This document shows, piece after piece, positions 7,884 through 16,984 of a stretch of DNA of 64,000 bases. Positions within the stretch are counted from its first letter, which is position 1. Every line of letters starts with the position of its first letter. The DNA is taken from NCBI GenBank assembly GCA_015059105.1, contig SVBB01000003.1:62001-126000 (forward strand). The letters run 5' to 3'. The notes under the pieces are model-generated. The model was not told where the DNA came from, did no database searches, and was given only the letters and a program-made list of their open reading frames with translations. Position numbers and translations under genes: made by a program. The DNA comes from Erysipelotrichaceae bacterium. GTDB lineage: Bacteria; Bacillota_I; Bacilli_A; RFN20; CAG-826.

Positions 7884-9980
7884 ATGAAAGCTGTGAAAAA
7901 ATTATTGTTTTTACTTTCTTTAGGTGTTCTCTCTCTTTCCGCATGTGGAAGTAACCCTTCTAGCAGTGGACCAGTTGATTCTTCAAGCGCGGAATCGACT
8001 TCTAGTTATAATCCAGAAGATGATGGTCCATATACTGGAGTTGGTCCATATGTCAAGAAAGTGGCGAATATGCCTGATGATTTCGTTATAGGAATGGATT
8101 CTTCTAGCGTCCTTTCTTTAGAGGAGAGCGGCGTTAAATATTATGACTTTGACGGCACGGAGAAAGACTTGTTTGTCATATTAGCCGGACAAGGTATTAA
8201 TACGATACGTATTCGTATTTGGGTTGATCCTTGGACCGCAGATGGACACGGTTATGGTGGCGGCAACGTCGATATCGATAGAGCGGTCACTATCGGTAAA
8301 AGAGCTACTGCGGCGGGACTTAAAGTTTTAGCTAATTTCCATTATTCGGATTTCTGGGCTGATCCAGGTAGACAGCTCGCTCCAAAAGCATGGGAAGGCA
8401 AAACCTTAGATCAAAAGATTGAATTATTAAGTGCTTATACCGTTGAATCAATGCAAAAATTCAAAGATAACAACGTTGATATTTCGATGGTTCAAATCGG
8501 TAATGAAACGACTGGTGGTATGGCTGGGGAAAAACATTTAGAAGATTATTCTAATTTTGCGAGAATGGTCACTGCTGGTACTAGAGCGGTTAAATCCGTT
8601 TATCCAAATGCCCAAACTATCGTTCATTTCACCAATCCAGAAAAAGGTGCATACGGCGCGATTGCTGGTGCATTAAAGAATGCGGGAGCAGAATACGATA
8701 TCTTCGGTACATCATATTACCCATTCTTCCACGGCACATTAGATAACTTAGTCACTCAATTAAACGCCGCGAATAGACGTTCTGGTGGTAAGAAAGTGAT
8801 GGTTATGGAAACTTCCTATGCCTATACAGATGAAGATACCGACTTCTGCGCTAACCAATTCTCTAGCACATCCTCTTATGACCAATTCTATCCAGTCACA
8901 CAAGGTGGGCAAATCGCTAACTTTAGAAATATCTGTGATGCTTTAGTCAATAGAGTGAATAATCACGCGGGTAGTGGTGTTTGCTACTGGGAAGGCACTT
9001 GGATCAGTGTCAACCAACCAACTTGGGAAGAGAATAAAGCTCTTTGGGATAGAGATGGTTCTGGTTGGGCTTCTGACTATGCGGCAGAATATGACCCAGA
9101 AGTTGAAAAATATGGTGGAGGCGGTACGGTTGTTGATAACCAATGCTTCTTCGATAAGACTGGTCATCCACTTGAATCCTTAAAGATGTTCAAACTATTA
9201 AAAACTGGTAATAGAACAGAAGAATGGATTGAAGGGGCAGAATCTACTGGTGTCGAATTTATGACCAATGAAGAAATCAAATTACCAGCTACTGTGAGAG
9301 CGATTTATAACTCTGATAATAGAAGAGACACTGCTGTTACTTGGGATGTTTCTAAAGCCTATAGCGGTGATAAGACTATCACATTAAATGGCGACATCAA
9401 TAAACTCAAAGATTCTGGTCCAGGTTCATACACTGTCAATGGTGTTATTAAAGACGGTGATAAATCTTTCTCAGTCACTTGTACAGTGAGACTTGATATC
9501 GCTAACTACATCAAAAACCCATCCTTTGAAGACGGGGAAGATAATAACTGGGAAATCAAGAGCAATGATGAACTCAATAAGGGTTACTTAATCATCACTA
9601 ACCAAAACGCGAATAACCCAATCTCTGGTAAATGGGATGTCCATGGTTATTCCGTTGATGGTCATATGAATTATGAAGTCACTCAAGGTAATATCACTGC
9701 TAGTAAAGATGCCCCTGTCAAATTCCGTTTCTTCGTCACAGGTGGGGCGAATGAATCTCCAGTTCCAGAATCTGCTCAAAAGATGTATGCCTATATCTTA
9801 GAAGATGATGTTGAGATCAAGAAAGTTGATTTCAAGATCACTAAGTGGGGCGATATCCATCAAGTCGATGCAGAGGGTATTACTTTAAAACCAGGTAAAA
9901 CTTATAAAGTGGGATTCCATGTCGAGCTCGATTCTCCAGGTGTGTGGATCGATATCGATGATGTGAATTTATACGAATAA
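7884..9980 (+). CDS. GH53 endo-beta-1,4-galactanase lipoprotein with galactan-binding C-terminus
   Basis: A 698-residue lipoprotein: signal ending LSLSACG, then a Ser-rich linker to about residue 50. The GH53 barrel spans roughly residues 60-430, with the family's opening IGMDSSSVLSLEESG, acid/base Glu in MVQIGNETTGG (near 208) and nucleophile Glu in VMETSYAYT (near 309). An Ig-like region (about 450-530) is followed by a final beta-sandwich starting NPSFEDGEDNNW, resembling the galactan-binding CBM61 module found on other GH53 enzymes. It should cut beta-1,4-galactan (pectin arabinogalactan I) outside the cell. The ribosome site AAGGAG lies 8 bases before the ATG. It is monocistronic, with terminators on both sides. 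Confidence 0.93.
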   Translation: MKAVKKLLFLLSLGVLSLSACGSNPSSSGPVDSSSAESTSSYNPEDDGPYTGVGPYVKKVANMPDDFVIGMDSSSVLSLEESGVKYYDFDGTEKDLFVILAGQGINTIRIRIWVDPWTADGHGYGGGNVDIDRAVTIGKRATAAGLKVLANFHYSDFWADPGRQLAPKAWEGKTLDQKIELLSAYTVESMQKFKDNNVDISMVQIGNETTGGMAGEKHLEDYSNFARMVTAGTRAVKSVYPNAQTIVHFTNPEKGAYGAIAGALKNAGAEYDIFGTSYYPFFHGTLDNLVTQLNAANRRSGGKKVMVMETSYAYTDEDTDFCANQFSSTSSYDQFYPVTQGGQIANFRNICDALVNRVNNHAGSGVCYWEGTWISVNQPTWEENKALWDRDGSGWASDYAAEYDPEVEKYGGGGTVVDNQCFFDKTGHPLESLKMFKLLKTGNRTEEWIEGAESTGVEFMTNEEIKLPATVRAIYNSDNRRDTAVTWDVSKAYSGDKTITLNGDINKLKDSGPGSYTVNGVIKDGDKSFSVTCTVRLDIANYIKNPSFEDGEDNNWEIKSNDELNKGYLIITNQNANNPISGKWDVHGYSVDGHMNYEVTQGNITASKDAPVKFRFFVTGGANESPVPESAQKMYAYILEDDVEIKKVDFKITKWGDIHQVDAEGITLKPGKTYKVGFHVELDSPGVWIDIDDVNLYE

Positions 9981-10008
9981 GTATTACACACATACATATC
10001 TATACAAT

Positions 10009-10028
10009 AGGAGCTTCGGCTCCTTTTG
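10009..10028 (+). terminator. Rho-independent terminator after GH53
   Basis: AGGAGC and GCTCCT form a 6-bp stem around a stable TTCG tetraloop (10015-10018), followed by TTTTG. Confidence 0.85.
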
Positions 10029-10088
10029 TTTATAGTTATTGAAATTGCAAAAAAGGCAAATATAATAAGAAATACAAGGATTATATTT

Positions 10089-10346
10089 ATGAAAGAAATA
10101 AATAAAGAAGAATTAAACGATATCGAAAAGATTGAAAAATTGTGTAGTAATAGTGGTGAACCAGTATATATAAATAACAACGGGAAAAGAGAATTAGTGA
10201 TTATGGATATCAATTATTTTAAAAACATTTTTGGGCCTATATATGAGGCTGAGTTAATTAATAAAGGGCTTAAACAAATTGATAGTGGCCAAACTAAGGA
10301 TGGAAAAACTGTGATGAAGAATATCAAAGATAAATATAAGTTTTAA
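10089..10346 (+). CDS. Phd/YefM-type antitoxin-like protein, no toxin partner
   Basis: An 85-residue protein. ATG 10089 is preferred over an in-frame upstream start at 10026 that lies inside the preceding terminator; AAGGA lies about 8 bases before 10089. The core SGEPVYINNNGKRELVIMDINYF matches the Phd/YefM antitoxin fold, in which a short N-terminal DNA-binding part precedes a strand where a foreign peptide is 'vetoed'. No RelE/Doc/YoeB toxin follows: the next gene is a NERD-like membrane protein. It is therefore either an orphan antitoxin or a small regulator. Confidence 0.7.
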   Translation: MKEINKEELNDIEKIEKLCSNSGEPVYINNNGKRELVIMDINYFKNIFGPIYEAELINKGLKQIDSGQTKDGKTVMKNIKDKYKF

Positions 10347-10408
10347 AAAACTGTTTATTTGGCTTATGTCTTTTTGTTTTACTAAGTAAAGTGTGCTAAA
10401 GTATATTT

Positions 10409-11014
10409 ATGTTTTGGTATTTTATCTTCTTTCCTATCGTCGGCATGGTGATCATTATCATCGTCGCGGTTTTACTTGGAAAAAGAGATAGAAAAAAAGA
10501 AGCGATAAAAATGGAAGAAAATAAAAAGAACTTATTATCTTCTAATCCTACTCAAGCCGTGCTTCAATATTTAGATAACAACAAAGAAATATCTGAATAT
10601 ACATTTATCAATTTAGAAATTAGCAAAACGAAATTTGATATTCTTTATATTTCTAAAAAAGGTATCTTCATCATCTATCCACTTAATAATGAAGGAATTA
10701 TAAATGGGGAAGTCAATGAAGAGAACTGGTTAAATAAAACCCATGATGAATTCGTATTAAAGAATCCAATGTATAATAATGGGAAAGATATTGAAGTGAT
10801 TAGTAACATTACTTCTTTACAGTCAGGGATTTATTCTATCGCTGTATGTACATGTGCATCAGAAATCAACATCATCGATAAAGATGAAGAATATAATGTT
10901 TGTAAATTAGAAGAGTTAAAAGAAGTGATATCTTCTTATCCTGATATCATCAGTGAAAATGATTTAGTAATCTACTATAACAATATCGTCAATGCCTCTA
11001 GTCAAGGTGAATGA
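10409..11014 (+). CDS. NERD-like domain membrane-anchored protein
   Basis: A 201-residue protein with one N-terminal transmembrane helix (about residues 3-23), a basic stretch, and a cytoplasmic domain. The segment KTKFDILYISKKGIFIIYPLNNEG followed by INGEVNEENW matches the core of NERD (nuclease-related) domains, where a pattern of the type DxIxxSxxGIFxIExK is followed by Gly-x-x-x-x-x-x-x-Trp. The usual catalytic-type Glu-x-Lys is replaced by YPLNN, so nuclease activity is doubtful. Its 3' end overlaps the convergent GH2 gene by 17 bases. Function unknown. Confidence 0.55.
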   Translation: MFWYFIFFPIVGMVIIIIVAVLLGKRDRKKEAIKMEENKKNLLSSNPTQAVLQYLDNNKEISEYTFINLEISKTKFDILYISKKGIFIIYPLNNEGIINGEVNEENWLNKTHDEFVLKNPMYNNGKDIEVISNITSLQSGIYSIAVCTCASEINIIDKDEEYNVCKLEELKEVISSYPDIISENDLVIYYNNIVNASSQGE

Positions 11015-12671
11015 GGTCATTGATTTCTTTAATTATCTTTGGTTCAAACTTAACAATTTCTCTATCGAAAGTGACAAAACCATTCGTTTCCTCTTCTACA
11101 TCGCTTAATTGGGTGTATATAGAGGCGGAAAGGCCTTTTTTAATATTTCTTACGATGTCGCGTTTAATGAGCCTAGAATAGGCCTTTATGAATTCATCTC
11201 TATCCGTATAATTCTTATAGACAGAGTTACCTTTCATCTCGTGACCTTCAATTGGATGGACAAGTCCTCCAAATTCCGAGATGATGATGCATCTTTTATC
11301 TAATATAGGCATATGCGCGCGCTGGAAATAGACATGTAAAGATTTGATATCTCCAATCTTTTGGTCATGCCAGCCAGAGGCGTGGTCATAGATTCTGGTA
11401 TTATCAAGCTCCTGACACATCTTTAATATTTCCTTGCTATCAAATTGTCCCCATCCTTCATTGAATATCGTCCATAAGGCAATGCAAGGACAGTTATATA
11501 AATAATTGATCGTTTGTTTGAATTCGTATTTGGCTTGTCTTCTTCCTTCGATGTCTTCTCTATGGAATTTCTTGTAGCGGTGGTCTTTCGCGTGCATATG
11601 GGTGAATAAAGGTAATATCACTGTATGGAAGTCATATGCACCTCCTCCATTAAGGAAGTCCTGCCAGACGATCATTCCTCTTTTATCGCATTCATAATAC
11701 CAACGGGGAATTTCTATCTTGATATGTTTTCTTATCGTATTAAAGCCAAGCGCTTTTGCGAGTTCAATATCGTTGATATAGTCTTCGTAACTCGTGGGAG
11801 TTAATAATCCTTTTTTATAATATCCTTGGTCTAATATTCCTTTCATGAAGATTGGTTTGTTATTTAAGGCGAGTCTAAGTTTACCTTTATCATCTTTCAT
11901 CACTGAAAATTTACGCATTGCAAAATAAGATGAAACAGTGTCTTCTCCCACGGTGACTTTAAGTGGATATAGATATGGGTCTTCTGTAGACCATAAATGT
12001 TGATTCTCTATTGGGATAATTATTTCTTTATTCGTCTCTATTTCTATCTTATTATTGTCGATTTCAATGATGGCTTTATGCGCCTTTGATTTAACAACTA
12101 TTTTTAGCTCACTTTTATCGATATCAGGAGTGAGCTTTATATCGTTAACATGAAGAGAAGGAACTGACTCAATAAAGACGGGGAAATATATCCCGGACTG
12201 CGGGGTATACCACATCCCTCCTCTTTCCATCTTTTGTTTACCTCTTGAATAATAAGAAGTATCGGTTAAATCTCTGACTTTTACGATGAGAATATTATCT
12301 TTATCTTTTAAATGTCTTTTGATTTCAAAATTGAAAGGAAGATAGCCACCTTCATGATGGCCTAAATAGTGGTCATTAAGGAAGACATCACATATTTGAT
12401 CAACCCCTAAAAAGTGGAGATAAATTTCATCTTTGATAAATGATTTTTCAACATTAAAAACGAGTTTATAAAAGAGATATTCATCAGGCTGAAGGATATG
12501 ATTAATATCTTTATTCATCTCTGTTTCTGGAGAAAAAGGAACGATGATATTACCAGTAAAATCTTCAGGAATTGCATCGCTTTTTGATATCTTATATTTC
12601 CAAATCCCGTTTAGAGATAGATATGAATCTCTTTTAAATTGCGGGCGAGGATAACTAGTTAGGTAATTCAT
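10998..12671 (-). CDS. GH2 beta-galactosidase/beta-glucuronidase-type enzyme (cytoplasmic)
   Basis: A 557-residue GH2 protein without a signal peptide. The N-terminal sugar-binding jelly roll (YLSLNGIWKYKIS, about residues 18-180) and immunoglobulin-like region precede the barrel. The acid/base is in TIFNEGWGQFD (Glu near 404) and the nucleophile in IISEFGGLVHP (Glu near 466). It is shorter than LacZ and closer to the compact GH2 enzymes of gut bacteria; galactoside, glucuronide or mannoside specificity cannot be told. Its start overlaps the end of the upstream MFS transporter gene by 17 bases, so it probably cleaves the imported sugar. It overlaps the convergent NERD gene at its 3' end. Confidence 0.9.
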   Translation of the reverse strand: MNYLTSYPRPQFKRDSYLSLNGIWKYKISKSDAIPEDFTGNIIVPFSPETEMNKDINHILQPDEYLFYKLVFNVEKSFIKDEIYLHFLGVDQICDVFLNDHYLGHHEGGYLPFNFEIKRHLKDKDNILIVKVRDLTDTSYYSRGKQKMERGGMWYTPQSGIYFPVFIESVPSLHVNDIKLTPDIDKSELKIVVKSKAHKAIIEIDNNKIEIETNKEIIIPIENQHLWSTEDPYLYPLKVTVGEDTVSSYFAMRKFSVMKDDKGKLRLALNNKPIFMKGILDQGYYKKGLLTPTSYEDYINDIELAKALGFNTIRKHIKIEIPRWYYECDKRGMIVWQDFLNGGGAYDFHTVILPLFTHMHAKDHRYKKFHREDIEGRRQAKYEFKQTINYLYNCPCIALWTIFNEGWGQFDSKEILKMCQELDNTRIYDHASGWHDQKIGDIKSLHVYFQRAHMPILDKRCIIISEFGGLVHPIEGHEMKGNSVYKNYTDRDEFIKAYSRLIKRDIVRNIKKGLSASIYTQLSDVEEETNGFVTFDREIVKFEPKIIKEINDLIHLD

Positions 12672-13956
12672 CTTTCTTCTCCTGTTTGAATAAGAATATT
12701 AATGGGATAAAGACCAAAGCAATTATAGTCGCGGTGAATAAGAAGATGAATTCGTTTGGGCGGGTTACTAACTGTCCATATTCATTTGTGTATTGCTGGG
12801 CGTTAATAAGCGAAACAGCTTGTCCAATATACGGCCCAGTGACCATTGGAATAAGGACGACGAAGACCATTCGTACACCCTGGAATAAACCGGTTTGATT
12901 GCTCGGTGTGTAGTCTCTTATTTTTGCCCCTAAAACGGCAGTAGTCACTAGATAGCCAGACATCAAAATAATTCCACCAGCGATAAGCGCGGGCATATGT
13001 CTAGCGAAGGTCATAAATACCCCACCTCCAATCGCGAATATTAAGGCTGGGATAATGACTTTATTTTTACCGATTTTATCCATGAATAATCCGACGATGA
13101 TTGCCACTAGAGAAGCGACGAGAAGAATAGAGCCAAGCGAGATGGTGAAATCCATTCCTTTGATATTAAGTCCTTCTTGGAAATAGACCATGAAATATGG
13201 CATATATACTTGGACCCCAATATTGAATGTCATAAAGGAAAGTAATGAGAGATATAATTTCTTATTATCTTTTACTGATTTAGGTCTAAAACCATAGATG
13301 AGGTTATGGAGATATGGTTCTTCTTTATTTGGTTTGACATTATCTTTTGGATAAAGGAATAAACAGATAGTACCCGCGAGTAATGTTAATCCTCCAAAGA
13401 TATAAAAGAAGATGTCCCATCGTTTTTCGCTGCCATCGACAAATATGCCTCCGACGAGGACGACCATAATCATCGCGATTAATGGTAAGACGGATAATAC
13501 TGATTCAACCTTACCTCTGTTAGACGTATTTGTATTATCAGTCACTGATGCATTGAACGCGGCATCGTTAGCAGTGCTACCAAAGAAAGTCATCACACAG
13601 TCCATAAGGACGATTAATACCCCTGATAAGAAGATATTGTTGTTTACAATAATGGTGATGTTATTCTTTGGATCAAGGAATGCGAATAAGATGATTGATA
13701 TACCCCAGATGATATAACCTAAAGAGATGAATAATTTCCTTTTACCAAGACGGTCTGCTAAAGCACCCATAAAAAGAGTGGTTAATGTCGCGGTGACCGC
13801 ACTTAAAGCGGTCATCATCGGGATGAAAGAATATTCTTGGGTACAGAAGAAGACATAGAGATTGAGATAATTATTTTCAATAGCCCAGGCTAGTTGACCA
13901 ACAAAGCCTGCGAGCAAAAAAGAAACCCATTTTCTCCAACCAAGTTTGTTTTCCAT
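12655..13956 (-). CDS. MFS transporter, probable glycoside importer
   Basis: A 433-residue protein with about 12 hydrophobic segments. It has the MFS loop-2 signature FMGALADRLGKRK, an equivalent in the second half (GLFMDKIGKNK), and a large cytoplasmic loop near residue 215. GAGG lies upstream of the ATG. It forms a two-gene operon with the GH2 enzyme, overlapping by 17 bases, so it likely imports the oligosaccharide that the GH2 hydrolyses. The substrate cannot be fixed from sequence. Confidence 0.88.
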   Translation of the reverse strand: MENKLGWRKWVSFLLAGFVGQLAWAIENNYLNLYVFFCTQEYSFIPMMTALSAVTATLTTLFMGALADRLGKRKLFISLGYIIWGISIILFAFLDPKNNITIIVNNNIFLSGVLIVLMDCVMTFFGSTANDAAFNASVTDNTNTSNRGKVESVLSVLPLIAMIMVVLVGGIFVDGSEKRWDIFFYIFGGLTLLAGTICLFLYPKDNVKPNKEEPYLHNLIYGFRPKSVKDNKKLYLSLLSFMTFNIGVQVYMPYFMVYFQEGLNIKGMDFTISLGSILLVASLVAIIVGLFMDKIGKNKVIIPALIFAIGGGVFMTFARHMPALIAGGIILMSGYLVTTAVLGAKIRDYTPSNQTGLFQGVRMVFVVLIPMVTGPYIGQAVSLINAQQYTNEYGQLVTRPNEFIFLFTATIIALVFIPLIFLFKQEKKDELPN

Positions 13957-13996
13957 AATATGTTCCTCTATTTATCTATTTACATAGTAATGCTTA

Positions 13997-14209
13997 TCAA
14001 TCTTTTTTTGAATTCATTTCTTTTTCAAATAGAGAAAAAACATATAAGAATGACTCTCCGTATAAGCCAGTGTCATCATCTTCAAGCAGTTTTATTGTAT
14101 CTGAGAGATAAAACAAGTCAGTAGCTTTCTCAATGGATAATTTGTATTTGCTCGCAATGAGTTCGATAACATGAGTAATAATTACCGCTTTGACTAATGT
14201 GTGCGCCAT
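13997..14209 (-). CDS. DUF3791-like small protein, third gene of the XRE/DUF3990 operon
   Basis: A 70-residue, mostly helical protein starting MAHTLVKAVIITHVIELIAS. The arrangement of an N-terminal helix, a Ser-x-x-x-Ala helix (LSIEKATDLF), an acidic stretch and a final Tyr-rich helix resembles DUF3791. It overlaps the upstream DUF3990 gene by one base. In these loci DUF3791 proteins travel with DUF3990 proteins and are candidate antitoxin or chaperone parts. Confidence 0.55.
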   Translation of the reverse strand: MAHTLVKAVIITHVIELIASKYKLSIEKATDLFYLSDTIKLLEDDDTGLYGESFLYVFSLFEKEMNSKKD

Positions 14210-14688
14210 TATTTCACCTCATAACTATCGATGTATTTGATATGGGCTAATGATTTATCACTACAAAATGCGATTTGTGAGTTTATTTTTTGGTATTTTA
14301 ATTTTTTTAAACCAGCCTCCATATCGATAACACCATCGATGATAAATGAGATGGTTTCACCTACAGTATCATCAGCTATTTTGCCTTCAACAATGTCGAA
14401 TCCATGAATATAATCTTTTTTTGAACGACAGTTTATGACTAATTCCAGCCAGTCCATATCAGCTTCGTCAAAGGATTTATATTTTAAATCGCTTTTATTT
14501 TCATCCCATTCAAAAACACTGACAAAGGCATTGACATCTCTATTTCTTCTCATAGTCCTTTTTGCCATCTTTTCAGCTTGCTCTTTGATTGGGGTGAGAT
14601 AAAAGGCAAAGCCAAAATCTCTACCAATGTCGGTTTTTATAATAATGGGGTTTTTAACAATAACATTTGAGCCATGGTACAAAATCAT
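14209..14688 (-). CDS. DUF3990 protein, ADP-ribosyltransferase-like candidate toxin
   Basis: A 159-residue protein opening MILYHGSNVIVKNP, then GRDFGFAFYLTPIKEQAEKMA. The YHGS histidine and the FYLT tyrosine match the first two elements of the His-Tyr-x signature of ART-fold (DarT/PARP-like) enzymes, and the overall pattern is DUF3990. It is the middle gene of a tightly overlapping operon: a 4-base overlap with the XRE-DUF3791 gene before it and a 1-base overlap with the DUF3791-like gene after it. The layout is that of a toxin-antitoxin or effector module. Enzyme activity is inferred from the fold signature and not shown; the third catalytic position is not obvious. Confidence 0.7.
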   Translation of the reverse strand: MILYHGSNVIVKNPIIIKTDIGRDFGFAFYLTPIKEQAEKMAKRTMRRNRDVNAFVSVFEWDENKSDLKYKSFDEADMDWLELVINCRSKKDYIHGFDIVEGKIADDTVGETISFIIDGVIDMEAGLKKLKYQKINSQIAFCSDKSLAHIKYIDSYEVK

Positions 14689-15134
14689 TTGTGATCTCCT
14701 AATAACGCGCCGATATAATCATTGAGATAAACAGTGGACATTCCATGTAAATCTTCATAGTCATCTTTGATGAGATTGATAAGGTCCTTTTTCTTCATCC
14801 TGGTATATACATCGTTGCTTGGTGAATTGATGCTTTCGGCATACTGTTCAATGGTCATAATAAGGAAGCGATTAACTTTTTTATCTAATTTCGTGTTAAT
14901 CCTGGTTGCTCTATCGCGTTTCGTTTTTGCATCCTTGATACTATTAACAGTCAATGAAATATCTAGAGCACCTAACACTTTTAAAAGGGATGAGAATGAA
15001 TAACTACTTGCTCCATTTTCAATGGAACCTAATGTTTGCCTTGTGATGCCTGTTTTACTGGCGAGATCATCCATTCTCATATTGAGTGACAATCTTTTTT
15101 CTTTTACTACTTTACCAATTTCAACACTGTTCAT
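14685..15134 (-). CDS. XRE repressor fused to a DUF3791 domain, candidate antitoxin
   Basis: A 149-residue protein. Residues about 7-65 are an XRE helix-turn-helix (VKEKRLSLNMRMDDLASKTG, then ITRQTLGSIENG). After a basic linker, residues about 88-145 form a DUF3791 domain (FLIMTIEQYAESINSP ... LHGMSTVYLNDYIGALLG). It is the first gene of the operon with DUF3990 and a second DUF3791-like protein. Its promoter (15141-15168) places the transcript start at or next to the ATG, so the mRNA is probably leaderless, and the divergent RhuM promoter is about 100 bases away. Autoregulation in the manner of an antitoxin is likely but inferred. Confidence 0.8.
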   Translation of the reverse strand: MNSVEIGKVVKEKRLSLNMRMDDLASKTGITRQTLGSIENGASSYSFSSLLKVLGALDISLTVNSIKDAKTKRDRATRINTKLDKKVNRFLIMTIEQYAESINSPSNDVYTRMKKKDLINLIKDDYEDLHGMSTVYLNDYIGALLGDHK

Positions 15135-15140
15135 AATTAT

Positions 15141-15168
15141 ATTATATATAATAAAAAAACAATGTCAA
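15141..15168 (-). promoter_or_regulatory. Promoter of the XRE-DUF3791/DUF3990 operon
   Basis: On the minus strand TTGACA (15168-15163) is followed after 16 bases by TATAAT (15146-15141). The ATG begins at 15134, only about 6 bases past the -10, so the transcript should start at the start codon (leaderless). Confidence 0.6.
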
Positions 15169-15244
15169 AAATTATTAACATTCTTTGTTATTCAGCTGTT
15201 TGAGTTGCTTGTGTTTTTCTTTGATATTTAATGATTTGTTATAG

Positions 15245-15273
15245 TTGAGAAAAAATCACTTTTTTGATATAAT
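15245..15273 (+). promoter_or_regulatory. Promoter of the first RhuM cassette with a conserved spacer
   Basis: TTGAGA and TATAAT are 17 bases apart. The spacer begins AAAAATCACTTTTT, an imperfect palindrome that is repeated in the promoter of the second RhuM cassette (34606-34635). Conservation of a spacer rather than only the boxes suggests an operator read by a cassette-encoded XRE protein. Confidence 0.6.
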
Positions 15274-15300
15274 AATAATGTACAAAGGAGGTAATTATAT

Positions 15301-16287
15301 ATGAATGAAAAAGGTTTGGTAATTATCTATAATAACAATGTTGAAGTGAAATTAATTGATAATAATGTCTGGATGACTCAAGATCAATTGGTTTCACTAT
15401 ATCAATCAAGCAAATCGAACATATCTGAACACATCAAACATATCTTTGAAGATGGTGAATTAGAAGAAAATTCAGTTGTTCGGAATTTCCGAATAACTGC
15501 TTCAGACAGTAAAATTTATAATGTTAAACATTATAACCTTGATATGATTATCGCTATTGGTTATAGAGTTAGAAGTAATATTGGAACTAATTTTAGAAAA
15601 TGGGCAACTGAAACACTCAAAGAATATATGACTAAAGGCTTTGCCCTTAATGATAACCTTCTTAAAGAAGCTGGTGGTGGCCGTTATTTTAAAGAATTAT
15701 TAGCGAGAATCCGTGATATTAGAAGCAGCGAAAAGGTGTTTTGGAGACAAGTTCTCGAAATCTTTGCTACTAGCTCTGATTATGATCCTAAATCCGAAGT
15801 TGCACTTAAGTTCTTTTCAACAGTTCAAAACAAGATGCATTGGGCTGCTCATGGACATACTGCTGCAGAAATCATCAAAGAAAGAGCGGATGCTTCAAAA
15901 GACTTTATGGGTTTAAAATCTTTTAATGGTGATTATCCTTTGTTGGAAGATGCAGTAGTGGCTAAAAACTATCTATCTAAAGATGAGATGGATATATTAA
16001 ATAGAATTGTTTCTTTATACCTTGATTTTGCAGAATTACAAGCACTTGAAGAACACGTGATGACGATGAATGACTGGATTAAAGAATTAGATTATTTCTT
16101 AACCATGACGAGAAAAGACATCTTAAATGGACCGGGATTAGTTTCCCATCAAGATGCACTAGAACATGCGAGAAAAGAATACGATGCATTTAGAAATAGA
16201 CTTTTTGTTAATCCTACGGAAAATGAAAAAGAAATGCTTCTTCATTTTAATGAACTCCTATTAATTGAGAAAAAGGATAACAAATAA
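15301..16287 (+). CDS. RhuM-family protein, cassette 1
   Basis: A 328-residue protein of the RhuM family, named after a Salmonella pathogenicity-island gene and still of unknown function. Residues about 20-110 form an N-terminal winged-helix-like, antirepressor-type part (VWMTQDQLVSLYQSSKSNIS, then YNLDMIIAIGYRVRS). The C-terminal helical part has FFSTVQNKMHWAAHGHTAAE, RADASKDFMGL and KNYLSKDEMDILNRIVSLYLD. A strong AAAGGAGG site precedes the ATG. The next gene, an XRE-Nudix fusion, starts one base after its stop. A paralogue sits at 34661-35656 with an equivalent XRE neighbour. No catalytic motif is evident. Confidence 0.85.
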   Translation: MNEKGLVIIYNNNVEVKLIDNNVWMTQDQLVSLYQSSKSNISEHIKHIFEDGELEENSVVRNFRITASDSKIYNVKHYNLDMIIAIGYRVRSNIGTNFRKWATETLKEYMTKGFALNDNLLKEAGGGRYFKELLARIRDIRSSEKVFWRQVLEIFATSSDYDPKSEVALKFFSTVQNKMHWAAHGHTAAEIIKERADASKDFMGLKSFNGDYPLLEDAVVAKNYLSKDEMDILNRIVSLYLDFAELQALEEHVMTMNDWIKELDYFLTMTRKDILNGPGLVSHQDALEHARKEYDAFRNRLFVNPTENEKEMLLHFNELLLIEKKDNK

Positions 16288-16288
16288 T

Positions 16289-16966
16289 ATGAGTGTTCAT
16301 TTCGGAAAAAAGATTAAAGAAATTCGTAAGAAGAATAATCTTACTCAATTAGAATTTGCCCAAATCTTTGGTTATAAAGATAAATCTATGATTGCCCATA
16401 TTGAAAAGGGCGAAACAGAAATGAGCAATGACAAGATTGCATTATTAATTGATAAATTTAACATTGATGCAAACGAGCTTTTTCTAGAAAAGAAGATTTA
16501 TGATGATAAAAATTATGTTAAAAGAATAAGAAAATATTTAGGTGACCAAAAAATCATTCTTAACTGCGCGGGTGGAATAGTTGAAAAAGATGGGAAGATT
16601 CTTTTCCAACGACGAACAGATAATGATAAATGGGGACTTCCTGGCGGACTATTGGAACTTAATGAGACATATTTAGAAGCTGCTATTAGGGAAATAAAAG
16701 AAGAGACAGGACTAGATGTTAGACCAAAATATTTTCTTGGTATATTCCATAACCACAATATGGTGTGGGGCAACGGTGATAAAGCGCACACCATTGGAGC
16801 GTATTATGTGTTTGAAATAGAGGGAGGGGACCTAAAAATAGATGAAGAGTCATCTGAACTTAAATTCTGTTCTAAGGAAGAAGTACCACCTCTTTTTGCT
16901 CCTGACCACATAAAAGCAGTAGAAGCATATTACAAAGGCATCAAAAACACTATTTTCGAAGCATAG
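16289..16966 (+). CDS. XRE helix-turn-helix fused to a Nudix hydrolase
   Basis: ATG 16289 is preferred to an in-frame TTG at 16265; AAAGGAT lies about 11 bases upstream. The 225-residue protein has an XRE domain at about 5-65 (KIKEIRKKNNLTQLEFAQIF, SMIAHIEKGE). A Nudix domain follows at about 82-215 with a complete Nudix box, GLLELNE...REIKEETGL, matching Gx5Ex7REUXEEXGU, so hydrolysis of a nucleoside-diphosphate-linked substrate is expected. The protein could bind the cassette promoter and sense or cleave a nucleotide. It pairs with RhuM here; the second cassette has an XRE-peptidase instead. The 3' end faces the convergent DUF368 gene. Confidence 0.85.
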   Translation: MSVHFGKKIKEIRKKNNLTQLEFAQIFGYKDKSMIAHIEKGETEMSNDKIALLIDKFNIDANELFLEKKIYDDKNYVKRIRKYLGDQKIILNCAGGIVEKDGKILFQRRTDNDKWGLPGGLLELNETYLEAAIREIKEETGLDVRPKYFLGIFHNHNMVWGNGDKAHTIGAYYVFEIEGGDLKIDEESSELKFCSKEEVPPLFAPDHIKAVEAYYKGIKNTIFEA

Positions 16967-16984
16967 TCTGTAGGGAATAACTTA

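Noticed and set aside
10402-10411. TATATT just before the NERD-like gene as its -10 box
   Set aside because: It lies two bases from the ATG, so transcription would begin inside the coding sequence. It cannot serve the annotated start.
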